Shown: piece after piece, positions 1-7,913 of the stretch | How the letters are laid out: every line of letters starts with the position of its first letter | Position numbering within the stretch: position 1 is the first letter of the stretch | Source: DAIQNV01 sp038748775 | Lineage (GTDB): Bacteria > Planctomycetota > Phycisphaerae > Phycisphaerales > UBA1924 | DNA: 64,000 bases | Assembly: GCA_038748775.1 (NCBI GenBank) | Contig: JBCDIT010000011.1 | Span: 103,946 to 167,945, forward strand | Reading direction: 5' to 3' | Made by a program: the position numbers and the translations under genes | The notes under the pieces: model-generated | What the model saw: only the letters and a program-made list of their open reading frames with translations | Database searches by the model: none | What the model was told of the DNA's origin: nothing

Positions 1-1953
1 GAGGTCCGCACACTCGAGCCGGCGTACGGGCTCGTCCAGTTCTTGAACCAGACCGGCACGCTGAATCGTTATCGCGCCGACCGCGCCATCGAACTCGCCG
101 ACGCGGCGGACAACGGCGGGCTGGACGACGCCGACCGCCAGAAGCGGCAGATCGAGCGTGACATCCGCAACGTCGAATGGCTCGCGATGGCCGCCGATCT
201 GCTCGAAGGCATGCTCGACGACACCGTTGGCGTGCTCGACGGGCGCCGCGCGAAGACGACCCAAGACGACGCCAGCGGGAGCGAAGAACGAGCCGACCCA
301 CGCGCCCAATCCGGCGACGACCGACGCGTCGGCATCGTCCTCATGGGCGATCTCGATGTCGGCGGACTCGGGCTGCCGCGTGACCTTTCGGCGCCGATCG
401 CCACCATCGACGGGCGCCCACACAACGCGCTGCAGCTCACGCTCGCACGCGTCAAACAAGCGTCGAAGGCCAAGCAGATCGTCGTCGCCACCCAAGACGC
501 CGACCGGGCCCGGGCGATCGCCGGCGACCAGGCCGATGGTGTCCGTTTCGAGACGGTCGACGCCGCGAGACTCGCCGACCGCAACCGCGCCGTCGCCGCG
601 GCGCGGCGCTGGTCGCCAACCTCCTGGCGGGGCGGGCTCGGCTCGCTGAGCTGCTACGACGAGAGCGTCGACCTCCGCGAACTCGCACAGGTCCTCGACC
701 GTCACCGGCTTACCGACGCCGCGATCGTCGGGCTCGACTGGCCTCTCACCGACCCAGCGTTGATCGACCAAGCCATCGAAACAAGCCGAGGGCGGCAAAC
801 CGGCAAGCGCCTCGCGGTTTGCCAGGCAGCGCCTGGACTCGGCTCGCTCATCATCGACCGCCCGTCGATCGAAGCCCTCGCCGTCGCGACCGACAACGCC
901 GGCCCGATGGCCAGCCTCGGGGGCGTGCTCGGGTACATCCCCGTCGCGCCCGTCGCCGACCCGATCGGCAAGGGATTCTGCCTCACGATCCCACCGATCG
1001 CGCGCGACCTGGGCCGGCGCGTTGTCGCCGACACTGACGAAGGCCGCGAACTCATCAAGGCGACGATCGAATCGCTCGGACCGGACTGGCTCAACGCCGA
1101 TATCGAGCGCGTCGCGACCGCCGCCGAGTTCAGCGCCTCCGAACCAACCTTCCCCAGGCACCTGACCCTCGAGCTTTGCACAGGACGGCTCGCCAGCGGG
1201 ATCTGGGGCCACTGGAGGCGCGGCGCCGACGACGTCGAACGCCGCCCGATCGACCTGGCGCTCGCCCTTCGCACGATCGAGCAACTCGCCGGCGATCGCT
1301 CCGATGCCGTCCTCACGCTCGACGGCGTGGGAGACCCGCTCATGCACCCGGCCTGCCTCGAGATCATCGGCGCCGCGAAGGCCGCCGGTGTGGCCGGCGT
1401 CCACCTCCGCACCGACCTGCTCCGAGATGACATCGACATCGACGCGATCACGCAGTCGGGCGCCGAAGTCATCAGCGTCGACATGCTCGCGACCGAACCG
1501 GCAACGTACGCCTCGCTCGTCGGCCATGACCTGTACGAGCGCACCAAATCGAGACTCGAAGCGCTCCTCAAGGCCCGCCCCACCGGCCCGGGCGGACTCC
1601 GCACGCCTTGGATCGTCCCCCGCATCACGCGGTGCGACGAGGTCTACACCGAACTCGAACGCTTCTACGACGGGTGGCTCATGATCGCCGGCGCCGCCCT
1701 CATCGACCCGATGCCCGCCGTCGCCGATGAACACCGACGCATCCGGGCGCTGCCCCTGCCCACCACCGCCGCGGCTCGATTCTCTCGCGATCAAATGACG
1801 GTCCGCTGCGACGGGCTTATCGAAACCACGTCCGGACCAATCGACCTGCGCACCACGCCCCTTAGCGAAGCGTGGCGACGCGTACAGAGATCTCTCGCGA
1901 GGACAGGAAGCCTCGTCGAGGCCGCCCCCGCACACACGGAGCTCACCACATGA
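1..1953 (+). CDS. Degenerate nucleotidyltransferase-like plus radical-SAM-like fusion protein (5' end outside window)
   Basis: The frame is open from base 1, so the true start lies upstream; TTG at 43 is only the first possible start inside the window. The middle third looks like an SpsF/NeuA-type GT-A nucleotidyltransferase fold (RVGIVLMGDLDVGGLGLP, then QIVVATQD), but the usual glycine/arginine-rich P-loop-like signature is replaced. The last 250 residues follow a radical-SAM/SPASM layout (LTLELCTGR, LTLDGVGDPLMHP, MTVRCDGLIE) yet lack the CxxxCxxC iron-sulfur motif and the SPASM cysteines. It overlaps neuA by an ATGA junction, so it is translationally coupled to nonulosonate synthesis. Function unknown; I infer a pseudoenzyme or a very divergent sugar-modifying protein. 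Confidence 0.6.
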   Translation, partial: EVRTLEPAYGLVQFLNQTGTLNRYRADRAIELADAADNGGLDDADRQKRQIERDIRNVEWLAMAADLLEGMLDDTVGVLDGRRAKTTQDDASGSEERADPRAQSGDDRRVGIVLMGDLDVGGLGLPRDLSAPIATIDGRPHNALQLTLARVKQASKAKQIVVATQDADRARAIAGDQADGVRFETVDAARLADRNRAVAAARRWSPTSWRGGLGSLSCYDESVDLRELAQVLDRHRLTDAAIVGLDWPLTDPALIDQAIETSRGRQTGKRLAVCQAAPGLGSLIIDRPSIEALAVATDNAGPMASLGGVLGYIPVAPVADPIGKGFCLTIPPIARDLGRRVVADTDEGRELIKATIESLGPDWLNADIERVATAAEFSASEPTFPRHLTLELCTGRLASGIWGHWRRGADDVERRPIDLALALRTIEQLAGDRSDAVLTLDGVGDPLMHPACLEIIGAAKAAGVAGVHLRTDLLRDDIDIDAITQSGAEVISVDMLATEPATYASLVGHDLYERTKSRLEALLKARPTGPGGLRTPWIVPRITRCDEVYTELERFYDGWLMIAGAALIDPMPAVADEHRRIRALPLPTTAAARFSRDQMTVRCDGLIETTSGPIDLRTTPLSEAWRRVQRSLARTGSLVEAAPAHTELTT

Positions 1954-2705
1954 CCGACGCCAAAGCGCTCGCGATCATCCTGGCCCGAGGCGGAAGCCGG
2001 GGCCTCGCCCGAAAGAACGCCCTCCCGGTCGGAGGTCGGCCCTGCGTCACCTGGACGGTCGCCGCGGCGTGCGCGTCCGAAACCGTCGAGACCGTCGTTC
2101 TCTCGAGCGACGACGATGAGATCCTCCGCATCGGCGCCCTCGACGGCGCACGCCCACACCACCGAAGCCCGGGCCTGAGCACCGACAACGCCACCGTCGA
2201 CGACGCGGCCCGCGACGCGGCGGACAAACACGCCGGCGACCCCATCGTCGTCCTTTACGGAAACGTCCCGGTCCGCCCCGAGGGACTCATCGATCGCGCC
2301 GTCCGCACACTGATCGAAACCGGCGCCGACAGCGTCCAGAGCTATTGCCAGGTCGGCAAGAACCACCCCTGGTGGACCGTCCGCGTGGACGAGAACGCGA
2401 GCGTTGAGCCCTGGGAGGGCGACGTGCTCAACCACAACGTCTTCCGGCGACAAGACCTCCCGCCGGCGTTCATCCCCGACGGAGGCGTCATCGCCGTCAC
2501 CCGCCGAGCGCTGTTCGGCGAGATCGACGGTGTCCCCGATGGCCCCCACGCCTTCTTCGGGCTCGACCGGCGAGGCGTGATCACCCAAGCCGGCGACGTC
2601 GTGGACATCGACACCAAGATCGACCGCATCGTCGCCGACGCGATCCTGCGGGAACGCATGGAACTCACCCTGGCGGGCGACGCGACCGACGTCGACGCGG
2701 CGTGA
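1950..2705 (+). CDS. neuA: Acylneuraminate cytidylyltransferase-like protein
   Basis: Predicted to transfer CMP from CTP onto a nonulosonic (sialic-like) acid in the cytoplasm. The 251-residue protein opens with LAIILARGGSRGLARKN, the NeuA nucleotide-binding signature, followed by VVLSSDDDEIL and, further on, a late GLDRRGVITQ...DIDTKID segment typical of the family. I chose ATG 1950 because it overlaps the upstream stop (ATGA) and places the signature at residue 8; a longer in-frame extension lies inside the preceding gene. The neuB start overlaps its stop. The sugar substrate (Neu5Ac, legionaminate or pseudaminate) cannot be told from sequence alone. Confidence 0.85.
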   Translation: MTDAKALAIILARGGSRGLARKNALPVGGRPCVTWTVAAACASETVETVVLSSDDDEILRIGALDGARPHHRSPGLSTDNATVDDAARDAADKHAGDPIVVLYGNVPVRPEGLIDRAVRTLIETGADSVQSYCQVGKNHPWWTVRVDENASVEPWEGDVLNHNVFRRQDLPPAFIPDGGVIAVTRRALFGEIDGVPDGPHAFFGLDRRGVITQAGDVVDIDTKIDRIVADAILRERMELTLAGDATDVDAA

Positions 2706-3850
2706 ACATCGCCGGACGCGCCATCGGACCGGGTCAGACGCCCTACGTCATCGCCGAGATCGGCGTGAACCACGACGGCGAGGTCGACCGCGCCCTCATG
2801 CTCACCGAAGCCGCGGCCGACGCCGGCGCCGACGCGGTCAAGCTCCAACTCTTCGAGACCGACCGTCTCATGAGCAAGGCCTCGAAGCTGGCCGCGTATC
2901 AGAAGGCCGCCGGCGAGACCGATCCGCTCGCGATGCTCCGCCGGCTGGAGTTGAGCATCGACCAGATGGCCCCCGTCGTCGATCGCGCCCACGAAAGGGG
3001 CATCCACGCGGTCGTCAGCGTCTTCAGCGTCGAGCTCGTCGAAGTCGCCGAACGTCTCGCGTGGGACGCCTACAAGACCGCGAGCCCGGACATCATCAAC
3101 AAGCCCTTGCTCGACGCCATCGCGGCGACAGGGAAACCGATGGTTGTGAGCACAGGCGCAAGCGATCTCTCTGAGGTAACACGTGCGAGCGATTGGCTCG
3201 TCCACGCCAGATCTCGGCTCGCTTTCCTTCAGTGCGTGAGTAGCTATCCAGCCCCCACAGAGGCGCTCGGCGGCATCCGTGCGATTGCCCAGGCAACGCT
3301 GCTTCCGACCGGATACAGCGACCACACGTCCTCGGACTACACCTCATTCGCCGCGACCGCCGCCGGTGCGTGCCTTCTCGAAAAACATATCACCGATGAC
3401 CCCGATCGATCAGGCCCGGACCACAAGGCATCGCTTCCGCTGAGCTCGATGAACGTGTACATGAGCAACGCCCGAAAAGGCGCACATGCACGAGCAGCGT
3501 GGACGGAAGTCGCCGACAACTTTGGGCCCACCGACTTGCGCAAACTCCTTAAGAACAAGGATCTCGCCCACTTGGTCCAACAACTCACGCCGTTGGCCTT
3601 GTCCGACGCCGTGCAATCGAAGCCAGAAAAACCCATTCTCGACTGCGAACGCGACGTCCGCGAAGTCAGCCGCCAGTCCCTCGTCACCACGCGCGACCTC
3701 GCACCGGGCGACGTGATCACCCGAGCCGATCTCACCATCAAACGCCCGGGCACCGGCCTCCCACCCTTCAAGCTCGACGACGTCGTCGGCGTTACGGTCA
3801 AGCAGACTGTCGAAGCCGACATGCCACTCACCGCCGACGACTTGACCTAA
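2702..3850 (+). CDS. neuB: N-acetylneuraminate/nonulosonate synthase
   Basis: Condenses phosphoenolpyruvate with a hexosamine-derived aldose to form a nonulosonic acid. The N-terminal TIM barrel begins YVIAEIGVNHDG and AGADAVKLQLF, and carries VVSTGASD and TGYSDHT; the C-terminal 60 residues (SLVTTRDLAPGDVITRADL) are an SAF/antifreeze-like domain that caps the active site in this family. At 382 residues it is slightly longer than the usual 335-350. GTG 2702 overlaps the neuA stop (GTGA), so the three genes from base 1 form one coupled unit. Activated product would feed surface or flagellar glycosylation. Confidence 0.88.
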   Translation: MNIAGRAIGPGQTPYVIAEIGVNHDGEVDRALMLTEAAADAGADAVKLQLFETDRLMSKASKLAAYQKAAGETDPLAMLRRLELSIDQMAPVVDRAHERGIHAVVSVFSVELVEVAERLAWDAYKTASPDIINKPLLDAIAATGKPMVVSTGASDLSEVTRASDWLVHARSRLAFLQCVSSYPAPTEALGGIRAIAQATLLPTGYSDHTSSDYTSFAATAAGACLLEKHITDDPDRSGPDHKASLPLSSMNVYMSNARKGAHARAAWTEVADNFGPTDLRKLLKNKDLAHLVQQLTPLALSDAVQSKPEKPILDCERDVREVSRQSLVTTRDLAPGDVITRADLTIKRPGTGLPPFKLDDVVGVTVKQTVEADMPLTADDLT

Positions 3851-3870
3851 CCCGAAGGCGATCGCCCCGC

Positions 3871-3917
3871 TCCTTCTCCCCCGCGGGGAGAAGGTGGCCC
3901 GAAGGGCCGGATGAGGG
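3871..3917. repeat. Palindromic intergenic repeat (ctccccgcggggag type)
   Basis: The run tccttctccc-ccgcggggag-aagg forms a perfect hairpin, followed by two smaller dyads (ggcccgaagggcc) and gatgagggg. This composite motif is commonly found flanking DUF559-type endonuclease-like genes in GC-rich bacteria, and a possible remnant of such a gene follows immediately. It may also serve as a transcription barrier after neuB. Confidence 0.55.
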
Positions 3918-3918
3918 G

Positions 3919-4068
3919 CTACTTGTCCTCCTCCGCCTCCTCTCGGTGAAGAACCCGAGACCTCACCGCCCCCAGTATCGCACGCAAGACCGCGTCTTCA
4001 CCGGTCGCGGGCTGCGCCGCCGTGACCGTCATCACCCTCCAACCGAGTTCGCGAACCACGGTGCCGCG
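3919..4068 (-). pseudogene. Possible 3' remnant of a DUF559-like endonuclease gene
   Basis: On the minus strand the last ~50 codons before the stop read VVRELGWRVMTV, then VLRAILGAVRSRV and an acidic tail. This resembles the C-terminal end of DUF559/Vsr-like nuclease-fold proteins (an 'L..lGwrVlrv' strand then a helix). No matching catalytic N-terminus is visible; upstream sequence on this strand is the antisense of a glycosyltransferase promoter. The neighbouring palindromic repeat supports the idea, but this is a weak call from short similarity. Confidence 0.3.
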
Positions 4069-4155
4069 GACTGAGCGAAGCGAAGCCCACGAACGCAAGA
4101 CCCAAACCCAAGACCACAACCGAACGCCCACTCGCCCGCAATCCACGTCCCGCGA

Positions 4156-4167
4156 TACCCTCGCCCT
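4156..4167 (+). promoter_or_regulatory. Extended -10-like TACCCT box 6 nt before GTG start
   Basis: TACCCT at 4156-4161 followed by cgccct then GTG. Its spacing fits transcription starting at the first base of the codon. One of a dozen such boxes in the window. Confidence 0.45.
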
Positions 4168-5049
4168 GTGTCCATCCATCTCATCCTCAACACCCACACG
4201 CCAGACCGACTCGCCCGCACCATCCTCGGCCTCGCCAACCAAACCCGACCGGCCGACTCCGTGACCGTCACCTGCGACGGCGACGCCAAAGACCTCTACG
4301 ACGCGGTCGCAAAGGCCCACGCCGACACCCAACTCCCGATCACCCTCATCCGCAGGGGCAAGGTCACGCCCGATCGATTGGGACAAGTCCGCAACAACGC
4401 GGTGCGTCAGCTCATCGCCTCGAACGCGATCGATGCAGCCGACGGCCTGATCTTCCTCGACGGCGACGTCGTGCCGGCGCCCGACTTCGTCGAAAGGCAC
4501 GCCCGCTGTCTTACCCAGGGCGAGCTCACCCTCGCGCGCCGCTTCGAGCTGACCGAAGCACAGACCAACGCCTTCGACGATAACGCCCTGCGCAACAAAC
4601 GATGGCCCGTCGAGATCACCCCGGATCAGCACGACGCGATCCGCAAGCGCGAAGCCCGCTACCGACGCCAGCTCTTCATGAAGCGTCTGGGACTGGGCAA
4701 GCCCCACAAGCCGAAAATCCTGGGCGGCAACTTCTCAACCACCTTCAACATCTTCAACGCGATCAACGGGATGGACGAAACGTTCAGCGGCTGGGGCACC
4801 GAAGACGACGACTTTGCCCGAAGGGCCTACGCCGCTGGAGCCCGCCCGGTCATCGCCCTCTCGCGCATCGCCGCGTTCCACCAGTACCACCCGACCCGCG
4901 CCCCGGGCAAGCACCGCGACTCGGACAACCACGATCGGATCAAACAGGGCAAGGTGCCGCCCCGGTGTGAACGGGGCCTCGAGAACCCGATGGATCAACC
5001 GCGGATCGTCGTTGACACGTTCGGGAGGGCGATGGGCAACGAGCAATAG
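4168..5049 (+). CDS. Family 2 glycosyltransferase with galactosyltransferase-type C-terminal motif
   Basis: A 293-residue GT-A glycosyltransferase. It starts IHLILNTHTPDRLARTI (nucleotide-binding strand), has an LIFLDGDVVPAPDF metal-binding DxD-type segment near residue 98, and GWGTEDDDFARRAY near residue 210, the WGxEDxD motif of the GT7 C-terminal family. There is no signal peptide or membrane span. It follows the neuA/neuB genes after a 317-bp gap and probably decorates the same surface glycan. GTG 4168 is preceded by TACCCT ending 6 nt before the start and no Shine-Dalgarno, suggesting a leaderless transcript. Confidence 0.8.
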   Translation: MSIHLILNTHTPDRLARTILGLANQTRPADSVTVTCDGDAKDLYDAVAKAHADTQLPITLIRRGKVTPDRLGQVRNNAVRQLIASNAIDAADGLIFLDGDVVPAPDFVERHARCLTQGELTLARRFELTEAQTNAFDDNALRNKRWPVEITPDQHDAIRKREARYRRQLFMKRLGLGKPHKPKILGGNFSTTFNIFNAINGMDETFSGWGTEDDDFARRAYAAGARPVIALSRIAAFHQYHPTRAPGKHRDSDNHDRIKQGKVPPRCERGLENPMDQPRIVVDTFGRAMGNEQ

Positions 5050-5100
5050 GCAATGGGGAAATGCCTCCGCTTCGGACCCATTGCCTATTGCCTAGTGCCC
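5034..5100. repeat. 24-bp inverted repeat spanning the glycosyltransferase stop codon
   Basis: Arms 5034-5057 and 5077-5100 pair at 20 of 24 positions, including a perfect 15-bp core (gcaataggcaatggg), with a 19-nt loop. The left arm contains the stop codon (TAG 5047-5049). It lacks a T-run, so it is more likely a small mobile hairpin or mRNA-stabilising structure than a classical terminator. Confidence 0.7.
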
Positions 5101-5157
5101 ATGCCTAGAACGTCTTCACTGAACGCGTAGCGCCACGAGTTCCGTTTTCTCGACCGG

Positions 5158-5228
5158 AAGCCCGCCGGATTCACTCCGGCGCGGGTTCCCCAAGCGAGTG
5201 TGCGGCCGGAGGTCGTTACGGAGCGATC
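5158..5228 (-). repeat. Double-palindrome interspersed repeat, copy A
   Basis: Read on the minus strand: gatcgctccgta, a degenerate cctccggcc block, cacactcgctt, then cgccggagtgaatccggcg. Closely matches copy B at 26414-26482 and copies C/D at 55781-55937. It lies between the convergent ends of the glycosyltransferase and Nif3-like genes. Confidence 0.75.
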
Positions 5229-5237
5229 GAACCTGCC

Positions 5238-6401
5238 CTAGTCCTTAAGCACTTCCACCGGATCCCGATCCATCTCCGACACCTTCACCTCGACCCCCGC
5301 CATCCGTCCACGCAGGTGCTCGGCCAACCGAGGCAAGAACCCGCGCTCGGTGTTGGTATGCCCCGCGAGCACGACCCCTACGCCCTCGTGCAACGCCGCG
5401 AGAATCTCGTGGTGCTTCATCTCGCCGGTGATGAAGACCTCGGCGCCCTCGCGCACGGCAACCGGCAAAAGCTCAGCGCCCGCTCCGGGCACCACCGCGA
5501 CGCTCCGCACGGCGCGATCCGACCGACCGGCGTGCGCGAGCTTGATCCGCGAACGGCCCAAGAACGCCTTGAGCTTCGTCCCGATGTCCGCGAGCGTCGC
5601 CGGCTGATCGAGCACAAGCCTCCGCCCCGCCCCCTGGGCCCGCTTGCGCGTCGGCACCAGTTGGTACACGTCGATCGCCGGCTCTTCGTAGGGGTGAAAC
5701 TGCCGGAGCGTCTCGATCGCCAGAGCGAGCGCCCGTTCCGAGCACACCATCTCGAGGCGAACCTCCTCGACCGTCTCGAGTTTGCCCGCCTCACCCACCG
5801 CAGGGTTCGTCCCATCCCCACCGAGGAACGTGCCCACGCCCGCCGAAGCGAAACTACAGACGGTGTACTCGCCGATCCTGCCGGCCCCAGCGGTCGCGAG
5901 GGCCCCGCGGAGCTGCCCCGCCGCGTCGGCAGGAACGAAGGTGACAACCTTCATCGCCTGGTTCGGGTCCGCATCGGGCTGGGGCCTCAACGCCCGCACG
6001 TCCGCGGTAACGCCCTGGTCATGGGAGAATCCGGCGATGCCCTCGCAAAGCCAATCGGTGATCCCGCCTTCGCAGGCGTCGAGGGCCGTGTGCGGCGAAT
6101 AGATCGCGATCCCGCCCTTCACCGCCTGGTACACGATGCGCTCGGTCACCGTCTCGTCGGTGAGACGTTCGAGCTTGTTCCAGATCGGCGGGTGGTACGC
6201 GACAACCGCGGACGCCCCCATCCCGACCGCCTCGGCCATCACCCGTTCGGTCAGATCGATCGTCAGCAGCACCGGCCCCGAGAGCGCATCGCTCCGACGA
6301 CCGACGTGAAGCCCCACGCGGTCCCAAGACTCAGCGCCGTCGAGGGGCGCGAGTAATTCCATGGCGTCGCAGAGATGGGCGATCGAAAGAAGTTCACTCA
6401 T
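5238..6401 (-). CDS. Nif3-like dinuclear metal-centre protein
   Basis: Member of the NIF3/YqfO family (often annotated GTP cyclohydrolase I type 2 homolog), 387 residues, which is the long form with a PII-like insertion domain in the middle (residues about 140-245, containing CSFASAGVGTF and RQFHPYEEPAIDVY). Metal ligands visible: VVAYHPPIW near residue 66, IYSPHTALDA near 100, and C-terminal GHTNTERGF. Cellular role is not settled for the family. The start at 6401 is preceded on the minus strand by TAGAAT ending 9 nt upstream and no good Shine-Dalgarno, consistent with a leaderless or near-leaderless mRNA. Confidence 0.88.
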   Translation of the reverse strand: MSELLSIAHLCDAMELLAPLDGAESWDRVGLHVGRRSDALSGPVLLTIDLTERVMAEAVGMGASAVVAYHPPIWNKLERLTDETVTERIVYQAVKGGIAIYSPHTALDACEGGITDWLCEGIAGFSHDQGVTADVRALRPQPDADPNQAMKVVTFVPADAAGQLRGALATAGAGRIGEYTVCSFASAGVGTFLGGDGTNPAVGEAGKLETVEEVRLEMVCSERALALAIETLRQFHPYEEPAIDVYQLVPTRKRAQGAGRRLVLDQPATLADIGTKLKAFLGRSRIKLAHAGRSDRAVRSVAVVPGAGAELLPVAVREGAEVFITGEMKHHEILAALHEGVGVVLAGHTNTERGFLPRLAEHLRGRMAGVEVKVSEMDRDPVEVLKD

Positions 6402-6413
6402 GGGACCATGATT

Positions 6414-7067
6414 CTAGAGCGGCTCGATCGTCGCCATGACCTCCAAGGCGATCGAGCACGCCGCCGCCGCCGCGAAGGCCAGCCAGACCCACGCCGTGCT
6501 CCGAATCCCGGACCACCCCAGAAACGCGGCCGTGAAACTCGCGAGCAAGGCCACCGTAGACACGATCAAGCCCCAGGATGCCTCGCCCATAAAGACGCCG
6601 ATCAACGACGAACTCGGCCTCGCAACCGGTGACCACATCACCACCACGCCCCACCACGCCGACGGATGCCCGACCAACGCACCCAACCTCGCGCGCCAGC
6701 GAATCACGCACAGCGGAAACCACCACCAGAAGCCAAAGGTGAGCATCAAGAAGATGTGAACTTGCGTCCATAACGCCTCGGTGGTTGTCACCCACTCCCA
6801 AGGTCTGGACATCGACCAGACGGACGCATTGAGAATCAGACCGCCCCCAACCATTACGATGGCGACACTGACCCAGCGATTGAGCTTGATCGCGTCGACG
6901 GGCGTCGTCAGCAAAAGCCAGAGCATCCCGCCAACCCCAGCGAGATTGAGACACGTCAGAACCAGGTGAACGAACCCAGGCTCGACCATCCAACTTCGGA
7001 CGAACGCCGCCGCGAACGTGCCGAAGGCTGCGCCAACCCAAACCGTGAACCGCACGCGAGGGGTCAT
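6414..7067 (-). CDS. Hypothetical multi-pass membrane protein
   Basis: A 217-residue protein with about six hydrophobic spans (for example LVLTCLNLAGVGGMLWLLL, VSVAIVMVGGGLIL, IFLMLTFGFWWWFPL, LIVSTVALLASFTAAFLG, and a C-terminal Ala-rich span). Tryptophans flank the spans as in real membrane proteins; the overlapping minus-strand frame lacks this. No family recognised. It lies 12 bp upstream of the Nif3-like gene on the same strand, but that gene has its own -10-like box within 6411-6416. Confidence 0.6.
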   Translation of the reverse strand: MTPRVRFTVWVGAAFGTFAAAFVRSWMVEPGFVHLVLTCLNLAGVGGMLWLLLTTPVDAIKLNRWVSVAIVMVGGGLILNASVWSMSRPWEWVTTTEALWTQVHIFLMLTFGFWWWFPLCVIRWRARLGALVGHPSAWWGVVVMWSPVARPSSSLIGVFMGEASWGLIVSTVALLASFTAAFLGWSGIRSTAWVWLAFAAAAACSIALEVMATIEPL

Positions 7068-7130
7068 CGGAGAACCGTACGGTTGTTCAACCCCCGGTTC
7101 CTGGCCGTCCCGGCACCTCAGCAGGCCCCC

Positions 7131-7158
7131 TTGACCCCACCCAGCCCCCGCCTACTGT
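7131..7158 (+). promoter_or_regulatory. Sigma-70-like promoter for rplM-rpsI
   Basis: TTGACC (7131-7136), 16-bp spacer, TACTGT (7153-7158). Transcription would begin near 7165, giving a leader of about 255 nt before rplM. Confidence 0.55.
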
Positions 7159-7164
7159 TGCGGT

Positions 7165-7421
7165 CCCGTCGGGTCCGCCCAGCGGGTGCTTCAGGATGAA
7201 AGCTTGCCGACCTCGCACGATGCTTGATCGGCCCGCCCCGCCCGGTAGGCGGCGTATCCACCCTGCAAGGCCCGAGGATCGGCCGGCGGGGCCGACCCCG
7301 TCGCGATACCGAGGAGTATGGCGTCGAGGCCGGAAGCCCCCGGGGATGACCGGAGGGCCGAAAGCACGTTCCCCGAACCGGCTCGCGCCGGCTCGGAAGC
7401 CACACGAATCGGAGCCCCGAT
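7165..7421 (+). promoter_or_regulatory. Long GC-rich leader of the rplM-rpsI operon
   Basis: No convincing gene is present in this stretch. It contains several dyads, the clearest at about 7374-7397 (ccgaaccggc-tcgc-gccggctcgg, one mismatch in ten pairs), ending about 24 nt before the rplM start. Ribosomal-protein operons often use structured leaders for feedback; whether this one does is inference. Confidence 0.4.
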
Positions 7422-7883
7422 ATGAGCAAGGGACACCCCAGCCACCTCCGCCGACAGACGTGGGTGGCCACGCGCCCCAACCAAGTCCCCAAGCTCTGGC
7501 GGCACGTCGACGCCACCGACGTCCCGCTGGGCCGTCTCGCCGCCGACATCGCGGTCGTTCTCATGGGCAAGCACCGCCCGGAGTACACCCCCCACGTCGA
7601 TACCGGTGATTTCGTCATCGTGACCAACGCCACCAAGATCGGCCTCACCGGCAACAAGGCCACCCAGAGCACCCGAGTCCGCTACTCGGGCTACCCGGGC
7701 GGCCAGAAGGTCGAGACCTTCGGCTACCTCCGCGAGCACCGCCCCGAGCGTCTGCTCGAGGTCGCCGTCCGACGCATGCTCCCGAAGAGCCGTCTGGGCC
7801 GCCAGATGCTCAAGAAGCTCAAGGTCTACCCCGGCGCTGAGCACCCGCACGACAGCCAGAACCCGATCCCGCTGCACGGTTAA
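7422..7883 (+). CDS. rplM: Large ribosomal subunit protein uL13
   Basis: 153 residues. Family landmarks are clear: VDATDVPLGRLAADIAVVLMGKHRPEYTPHVDTGDFV near the N-terminus and YSGYPGG, then PERLLEVAVRRMLPKSRLGRQMLKKLKVYPG. Structural component of the 50S subunit that binds 23S rRNA early in assembly. A cggag Shine-Dalgarno lies about 8 nt before ATG 7422. rpsI follows 30 bp downstream, the conserved L13-S9 operon order. Confidence 0.97.
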   Translation: MSKGHPSHLRRQTWVATRPNQVPKLWRHVDATDVPLGRLAADIAVVLMGKHRPEYTPHVDTGDFVIVTNATKIGLTGNKATQSTRVRYSGYPGGQKVETFGYLREHRPERLLEVAVRRMLPKSRLGRQMLKKLKVYPGAEHPHDSQNPIPLHG

Positions 7884-7913
7884 CCCAAGGTCTGAATCAG
7901 AGGAACCAAACGC

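Noticed and set aside
5316..6356. Long plus-strand open frame opposite the Nif3-like gene
   Set aside because: Translation lacks any family similarity and is Arg/His/Pro-rich as expected from antisense of a GC-rich gene.
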